Of a stretch of 64,000 nucleotides of DNA, positions 59,486 to 64,000 are shown piece after piece. Both the position numbers and the translations under genes were made by a program. The notes beneath the pieces were generated by a model, which was not told where the DNA came from, made no database searches, and saw only the letters and a program-made list of their open reading frames with translations. Each line of letters begins with the position of its first letter. Position 1 is the first letter of the stretch. Source of the stretch: an uncultured Oscillospiraceae bacterium (lineage in GTDB: Bacteria > Bacillota > Clostridia > Oscillospirales > Oscillospiraceae); NCBI GenBank assembly GCA_910588495.1, contig CAJUPU010000007.1:1-64000 (forward strand), written 5' to 3'.

Positions 59486-59899
59486 GTGGACACGGGCACA
59501 GATTATGATGTGCGGACAAAGGTATCATTCAAGCTGGACTTCGACGGCAGCGGTGAGCTGAACCTGCTGGCGCTCCCGGATGTGCAGCGGACGTTTGCCG
59601 GGCACGTCCAGAATGCCTTCCAGCAGGATGATACGCTCGGAAGCCATGTTCAGGGCGATTTGACATTCCAATTTGATGGCCGGAGGGTGGACTTGGAGTA
59701 CACCTTCGCCTGCCACGATGAAAGCAAGGAGGAGGCGGAGAGCTTTTCGGATTATTGTGTAAAATCGGTTCGGAAGGACTTGGAATCCTTCGGCTGTAAA
59801 CTGACGGGAATCCACTGTACGGCGGAGGAAGCGGATATAACATGGCTGGACCGGCTGGAGGACGCCGTATTCAGCCCCGGAGAAATGGAGACGCGATGA
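59486..59899 (+). CDS. Hypothetical protein, 137 aa (cargo 9)
   Basis: Not recognised. GTG start with AGGAGGGGG upstream. Beta-rich N-terminal half (VSFKLDFDGSGELNLLALPD, DLTFQFDGRRVDLEYTFACH) and a helical C-terminal half. Acidic, no signal peptide. It is the one longer cargo protein here that lacks the Gly-Met tail (it ends in ...GEMETR). Its stop overlaps the next ATG by 4 nt. Confidence 0.6.
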   Translation: MDTGTDYDVRTKVSFKLDFDGSGELNLLALPDVQRTFAGHVQNAFQQDDTLGSHVQGDLTFQFDGRRVDLEYTFACHDESKEEAESFSDYCVKSVRKDLESFGCKLTGIHCTAEEADITWLDRLEDAVFSPGEMETR

Positions 59900-60912
59900 A
59901 CGATTTTGACTACCTTGCCCAGCTCCCCGGCGAGGAGCGGGAGCAGAATTGGATCAGGACGCGGCTGAAAACGCTGAGTGTGCGGGAGGGCATCATCCTG
60001 GCCGCCGCAGCCCAGGCCGACCAGCCCAAAGACGCCGTCCAGGCCATCAACCAGCTCCAGTCGTTGGATGTCTACCGGATCGTATGCGGCGCGGACAGCT
60101 ATGAGCGGCTGGGTGAGTATTATCTGGCACAATGCCGCGGAGTGCCGGATGACGTCAAACCCTATGTCGATCTGGCCCAAGTTGGGAAGCATTACACGGT
60201 CTTGCATCCCGGCCGGTTTCTGGACGGCTGCTATGTGGCCTACCCGGACGTCACACCCACCCCCGCCTACCAGGGTCAGGGCGCGCCCCTGCCCAACGAC
60301 GGCAGCTGGACGGTCAAACTGAAAATCGCGTCCCCCAGCCTGCCGGAGGGCGTGTGGATGCGGCTGCCCTGGGAGGACGGCCTGGGGGATAAGACCAGCA
60401 TCGAAGAAGAAGTGACGCTCAACACGCTTCACGCCCAGAGCTGGGCGGAATGCGCCCTGCTGGACGCCCGGTGCATCCTACCCGAAGCGGGCGATCTCAT
60501 GGAGCAGTACAGCGATGTGGAGGAACTGATCCGGGACGGCCTCAGTCTGGCTGACGCCCTTTGGTGGCCCTTGGGGGAGGATACCCCGTGGTATCCCGCC
60601 GCGCTGCGGCTGGAACACTGTCAGAACCTCAAGCTGGCCCTGGATATTTCGCGCAATCCCGACTGTTACCGCTGGCTGCCCCGGGTCGATCTGGAGGCAT
60701 CCGCAAAAGAGGCGCTGACGCAGGCCGGGGTGTCGGAAAAGATCACTCAGTCCGGTGGCGTTAGCCTGCGGAGCTATGGGGCACACCTGCTGGAAAAGCA
60801 GGGGTATACCCTGACCGCGGATGGGGGCGGTTACATCGCCCGGACCGCTCAGGAGTTCCACTATTCCCACAGCACCCCCGCCCCGGAGCAGTCCGGGATG
60901 GTGATGCAGTGA
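59896..60912 (+). CDS. ArdA-like antirestriction-family protein (cargo 10)
   Basis: A 338-residue acidic protein, tandem paralogue of the next gene. ArdA-like unit: DAVQAINQLQSLDVYRIVCG, DSYERLGEYYLAQCRGVPDD, KPYVDLAQVGKHYTVLHPGR and FLDGCYVAYPD. The second half (WAECALLDARCILPEAGDLM, EHCQNLKLALDISRNPDCYR) is a divergent repeat. The ATG overlaps the previous stop. Tail: ...EQSGMVMQ, with the next ribosome-binding site located after the stop codon. Confidence 0.68.
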   Translation: MNDFDYLAQLPGEEREQNWIRTRLKTLSVREGIILAAAAQADQPKDAVQAINQLQSLDVYRIVCGADSYERLGEYYLAQCRGVPDDVKPYVDLAQVGKHYTVLHPGRFLDGCYVAYPDVTPTPAYQGQGAPLPNDGSWTVKLKIASPSLPEGVWMRLPWEDGLGDKTSIEEEVTLNTLHAQSWAECALLDARCILPEAGDLMEQYSDVEELIRDGLSLADALWWPLGEDTPWYPAALRLEHCQNLKLALDISRNPDCYRWLPRVDLEASAKEALTQAGVSEKITQSGGVSLRSYGAHLLEKQGYTLTADGGGYIARTAQEFHYSHSTPAPEQSGMVMQ

Positions 60913-60935
60913 TTTGGATGGAGGTGAAAGATCCA

Positions 60936-61967
60936 ATGCACGAATTTGATTACTTGGCCCAGCTCCCCGGCGAGGAGCGGGAGCAGAATTGGATCAGGAT
61001 GCGGCTGGGGACGCTGAGTGTGCGGGAGGGTATTATCCTGGCCGCCGCTGCCCAAGCCGATCCGCCTGAAAACGCCGTCCAGGCCATCAACCGGCTCCAA
61101 TCGCTGGACGAGTACACTGTGTGCCTGAACGCGGGCAGCTATGAGGCGCTGGGCAGGTGCTATCTGATCAATGACACCGCCATGCCGATGGACGCCCTGG
61201 CCTTCGCCGACCTGGAGGCGGTGGGGCGGCAGTATGAGGACAGGCATCCCGGCCTGTTCATCGGCAGCTACTATGTCCAGTACCCGGAAACGACCCCCCA
61301 GCCGGTTTACCGGCGCGGCATGGCCCTCCCCGCCGACGACGGGTGGAGCGTCAAGGTGAAGCTGGCCTCCCCCGCTGTACCCGAGGGGGTGTGGCTGTGC
61401 CTGCCGGGGCCGCTGGAAGATGACTACGAGGACACGATGGAGGAGGTGCTGGCCCTGCGGGAGCTGCGGGTAAAACGCTGGGACGAGTGCGCCCTGGTGG
61501 ACGCCCGGTGCGTTCTGCCCGGAGCCGGGGACTTGATGGCCCAGTACAGCGGCAATGTGGCGGACCTGCTCTATGACGGCGTCCAGCTGGGCTATGTGCT
61601 GGAGCAGAAGGGCCAGGGCTCCCCGCACTTCATGGAGCGGTATGCCGCCGCGCTGGCGCTGGAGGGCTGCCATGACCTGAGACTGGCGCTGGACATCTCG
61701 CAAAACCTCAACTGCTACGACTGGATGCAGCGCGCCGATCTGGAGGAGTCCGGCAGGTGCAAGCTGCTGGACGCCGGCATGACGGAGGAGCAGATCCGGG
61801 CCAGCGGCATTGACCTGGCTGGCTACAAAGCCCACCTTCTGGGAAAGGAGGGGTACACGCCCACCGCGGACGGCTGGGGCTATATCCGCCGCAACGCCAA
61901 CGAGTTCTACTACCAGTTCAGCACCCCCGCCCAGCCCCAGGAGGAGCCTGGGATGACAATGCAATAA
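60936..61967 (+). CDS. ArdA-like antirestriction-family protein (cargo 11)
   Basis: A 343-residue paralogue of cargo 10; the first 50 codons are nearly identical in DNA, the rest clearly diverged, so a tandem duplication with later conversion is likely. ArdA-like unit: NAVQAINRLQSLDEYTVCLN, GSYEALGRCYLINDTAMPMD, FADLEAVGRQYEDRHPGLFI and SYYVQYPE. The C-terminal part has GIDLAGYKAHLLGKEGYTPT and GWGYIRRNANEFYYQFSTP. The ATG at 60936 follows GGAGGTG; the GTG at 60909 lies in the end of cargo 10. Tail: ...EEPGMTMQ. Last gene of its transcript. Confidence 0.68.
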   Translation: MHEFDYLAQLPGEEREQNWIRMRLGTLSVREGIILAAAAQADPPENAVQAINRLQSLDEYTVCLNAGSYEALGRCYLINDTAMPMDALAFADLEAVGRQYEDRHPGLFIGSYYVQYPETTPQPVYRRGMALPADDGWSVKVKLASPAVPEGVWLCLPGPLEDDYEDTMEEVLALRELRVKRWDECALVDARCVLPGAGDLMAQYSGNVADLLYDGVQLGYVLEQKGQGSPHFMERYAAALALEGCHDLRLALDISQNLNCYDWMQRADLEESGRCKLLDAGMTEEQIRASGIDLAGYKAHLLGKEGYTPTADGWGYIRRNANEFYYQFSTPAQPQEEPGMTMQ

Positions 61968-61976
61968 TACATTTAC

Positions 61977-62019
61977 AGGGGCCGTTTTCCCGATAAGGGT
62001 ATCGGCCCCTTCTTTTTTT
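61977..62019 (+). terminator. Terminator of the second cargo operon
   Basis: AGGGGCCG / CGGCCCCT stem with an inner GATA/TATC pair, then TTCTTTTTTT. Confidence 0.88.
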
Positions 62020-62071
62020 GCGTCTATATGCCCCTTTTCCGGGAAAATGCCCCCCGAAAAAGGAGGACATC

Positions 62072-62779
62072 ATGAAAGAAGAACAGCTCCTGGCCTATCT
62101 GAAGGTCAACTGCGCGGGGCGCAAAAACATCCGCACCCGCGCCCAGCTCCAGCGGGCGCTGAACCTCAGCAAAGACCAGCTCACCAACATGGTTCATCGG
62201 ATGCGCTGCAAGGGCCTGCCCATCGCGGGCGGGCCCCTGGGGTACTGCGCTGGGTGTGGGAGAACGCGCCCAGGCTGCGCCTGGATCGGGCACGAATTGC
62301 CGTGGGCGGGGGACAGCGCCGGGGGCGCGCTGGCCGCCGCCTGCGCCCTGCGCGCCAGAGATGAGGGCGGGCCCCGGCTGTGCTTTCAGCTGCTGGTCTA
62401 CCCCGTGACCGACTCCCGGATGGAAACAGCCTCCATGCGGAAATACACGGACAGCCCCATGTGGAACGCCGGGCTGAATCAAAAAATGTGGGAGCTGTAT
62501 CTGCGGGAGGGGGATCATGGGACGCCGCAGTACGCGGCCCCCCTGCTGGCCCGCGATTTTTCCGATCTCCCCCCCGCCTATGTGGAGGCGGAGGAATTTG
62601 ACTGCCTCCATGATGAGGGGATCGCCTACGCCAAAGCTCTGGAGAAAGCGGGTGTGGAGGTTCAGATAGAGGACGTAAACGGCACCTTTCACGGATTCGA
62701 TTTTTTTACAGGCAAAGGAATTGCAAAGGCAATGGCGGAAAAGCGGATACAAGCGCTTCGGGACGCATTCCGCCGCTGA
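62072..62779 (+). pseudogene. Chimera: HTH-like N-terminus joined to a truncated alpha/beta hydrolase
   Basis: An intact 235-codon frame made of two unrelated parts. Codons 1 to about 59 encode a small helix-turn-helix-like protein (QLLAYLKVNCAGRKNIRTRA, LSKDQLTNMVHRMRCKGLPI) with its own AGGAGG start. After a short Cys/Gly/Arg junction, the rest is the C-terminal two thirds of an esterase/lipase of the HSL type: AGDSAGGALAAACALRARD with the nucleophile Ser, EAEEFDCLHDEG with the Asp and NGTFHGFDFF with the His. The N-terminal HGGG oxyanion motif and lid are missing, so the hydrolase is probably inactive. It looks like the product of a deletion or element insertion. Confidence 0.75.
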
Positions 62780-62870
62780 CAGAAGAAACCGGCAGAAAGA
62801 AACGCGGGGTGATCCCTGTCCATCTTTCTGCCGGTTATCGATTATCAGGCGCACAGCGCCGGAGAAGCCT

Positions 62871-63812
62871 ATGAACGTCAGGAAGCCCACCGATTACAGC
62901 GCCCTGTTCGCGGCGTTGGACACGCTGGTGGCAGCAAAGCTGCCCCAGATGGAGTTGTACCGCGAGATTGGCCGCCTGGTCTGCGGCAGGCCGGAGAAGG
63001 GCGCGGCGGTGGCGGCTGCGGAATACCTGAACAGCGCCTATCCCGACAGTTCCGGCTTCTCCCCCCGGAACCTGCGGAGGATGCGGGACTTTTACCGCAC
63101 CTATGCGAACAGCCCGGAGGTGCTGGCCGAAGCCATGTCCATCGGTTGGACACAGAACGTGGTCATCCTGGAAGCGGAGCTGACGCTCCAGGACAAGCTG
63201 TGGTACATCCGGGCGGTGCGCCGGTTCGGGTGGAGCAAAGTAACGCTGGCGGAGAAGATCGCGTCCGCCGCCCATCTGGAGATAGCTCTCGACTTGGAAC
63301 CGGAAGTGTGCTATACTGGGAAAAACAGTACCACGGAGTGTGTGAGCGATGACGAAGATCCTCTTTGTGTGCCACGGCAATATCTGCCGGAGCCCCATGG
63401 CCGAGTTCGTGATGAAAGACTTGGTGCGGCAGGCTGGACTGGAATCCCAATTCCACATCGAGTCCGCTGCCACCAGCACGGAGGAAATCGGCAACCCGGT
63501 CTACCCCCGGCCCGGCGCAAACTGGCCGAGCATGGCATCGACTGCACGGGCAAGACGGCGCGGCAGTTCATCAACGGCGACTACGACCAGTACGACCTGC
63601 TGATTGGGATGGACCGGGCCAACCTGCGGAATATGCACCGCATCTGCGGCGGCGATTTTGCCGGGAAGCTGCATCTGCTGATGGACTATACCGACCATCC
63701 CGGCGATGTGGCCGATCCGTGGTACACCGATGACTTCGAGACCACCTGGCGGGATGTGCTGGAGGGTTGTCAAGGGCTGTTGGAGCAACTGCGCTCCAGG
63801 GAGGGCAAATGA
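62871..63812 (+). CDS. Truncated DUF1016 N-terminal domain protein
   Basis: Residues 1 to about 145 are a DUF1016 N-terminal (YhcG-like) domain: YREIGRLVCGRPEKGAAVAA, SGFSPRNLRRMRDFYRTYAN and IGWTQNVVILEAELTLQDKL. Full-length relatives carry a PD-(D/E)XK nuclease domain after this; it is absent here. From 63349 the frame runs through the overlapping tyrosine phosphatase gene in the wrong phase and then, after that gene's frameshift, in its correct phase, so the last third of this open frame is not a natural DUF1016 extension. The true 3' end is uncertain. Confidence 0.55.
   Translation: MNVRKPTDYSALFAALDTLVAAKLPQMELYREIGRLVCGRPEKGAAVAAAEYLNSAYPDSSGFSPRNLRRMRDFYRTYANSPEVLAEAMSIGWTQNVVILEAELTLQDKLWYIRAVRRFGWSKVTLAEKIASAAHLEIALDLEPEVCYTGKNSTTECVSDDEDPLCVPRQYLPEPHGRVRDERLGAAGWTGIPIPHRVRCHQHGGNRQPGLPPARRKLAEHGIDCTGKTARQFINGDYDQYDLLIGMDRANLRNMHRICGGDFAGKLHLLMDYTDHPGDVADPWYTDDFETTWRDVLEGCQGLLEQLRSREGK
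63349..63812 (+). pseudogene. Low-molecular-weight protein tyrosine phosphatase, frameshifted
   Basis: The N-terminus is perfect: KILFVCHGNICRSPMAEFVM with the CX5R active site (Cys8, Arg14). The family continues in a different frame from about 63509: LAEHGIDCTGKTARQFINGD, YDLLIGMDRANLRNM, and the DYTDHPGDVADPWYTDDFET region with the catalytic Asp. One C is missing from the C5 run at 63504-63508, giving a -1 frameshift. Either the gene is broken or this is a homopolymer error in the read or assembly. Its start overlaps the DUF1016 frame. Confidence 0.8.
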
Positions 63813-64000
63813 TGTTCGGCAGAAGGAAGCGGCAGGCCGTCAGCCCCTATGACAAGACTGGAAAGATCCCGGTCATCCGATCCAGCATCTGCACCGGCGA
63901 ACAGGTGGCGGGGTTCAAAGACATCATCAGCGGGAAGTTTGAGGAGCTGATGCTGATCCGCGGTGAAAAAGATTTTGCCGAGTTCCTCAGCCGGTATCAG
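63809..64000 (+). CDS. Conserved mobile-element protein, 3' end outside window
   Basis: The first 64 codons are visible and the frame is open at the right edge. Sequence such as PVIRSSICTGEQVAGFKDII, SGKFEELMLIRGEKDFAEFL matches a short conserved protein seen in many clostridial conjugative elements (sometimes misnamed aspartate dehydrogenase). Function unknown. It starts in the stop codon of the phosphatase frame (ATGATG; GAGGG upstream), so it is probably co-translated with it. Confidence 0.6.
   Translation, partial: MMFGRRKRQAVSPYDKTGKIPVIRSSICTGEQVAGFKDIISGKFEELMLIRGEKDFAEFLSRYQ

Overview
The window is GC-rich DNA from a spore-forming, flagellated Firmicute. The best fit is an Oscillospiraceae lineage of the Flavonifractor/Lawsonibacter/Intestinimonas type; this is inferred from gene content and base composition, not from a search. 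The supporting genes are spoVT, a SpoIIQ-like LytM protein, an exosporium-like Pro/Cys-rich protein, an ftsEX-ctpA division operon, flagellin with its lysine methylase, and SLH-anchored surface proteins.

Positions 1-13.8 kb are ordinary chromosome: the 3' end of prfC, degV, the operon ftsE-ftsX-(two EnvC-like M23 proteins)-ctpA, a CdaR/PucR regulator, an RsuA-type pseudouridine synthase, and amino-sugar genes (rpiR-type regulator, nagB, nagA). A 162-bp imperfect palindromic repeat lies at 14.03-14.19 kb. At 14.3-25.4 kb are a TetM/EF-G-like GTPase fused to a Rae1/YacP-type (NYN) ribonuclease, recG, the SpoIIQ-like protein, ferritin, a beta-helix surface protein, spoVT, the exosporium-like protein and a glycosyltransferase. 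At 25.9-29.5 kb are flagellin and its FliB methylase.

From 29.5 to 39.7 kb there is a TetR gene with a 43-bp operator palindrome, a flavodoxin gene, the paired TIGR03915/TIGR03916 radical-SAM genes, a hybrid histidine kinase with a solute-binding lipoprotein, and a restriction-modification cluster (BglII-like nuclease, Vsr, m5C methylase). From 39.9 to 52.1 kb there is a two-component operon whose promoter region and the promoter region of the neighbouring C39 peptidase gene carry the same three-hexamer direct-repeat site. This is followed by an aldo/keto reductase, a DUF134-NifX regulator, an SLH phosphodiester glycosidase, hemW, a hemolysin-III protein and a TrmB-GNAT fusion.

The tRNA-Pro(UGG) gene at 52.4 kb marks a boundary. 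A 20-nt exact copy of its anticodon arm lies 213 bp upstream, and a second palindromic repeat of the same family sits between the two. Everything to the right (52.8-64 kb) looks like the cargo module of an integrative conjugative element: five acidic ArdA-like proteins, LPD28-like and DUF4314 proteins, a small Cys-rich protein, then scrambled genes (an HTH-hydrolase chimera, a truncated DUF1016 gene and a frameshifted tyrosine phosphatase). No integrase, relaxase or T4SS gene lies in the window.

The most interesting signal is in this module: nine of its proteins, from several unrelated families, end in a short acidic/Gln-rich stretch followed by a Gly-Met tail (GMxF, GMxM or GGM). This could be a shared C-terminal delivery or recognition signal. 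In four cases the tail overlaps the ribosome-binding site of the next gene, but in five it does not.
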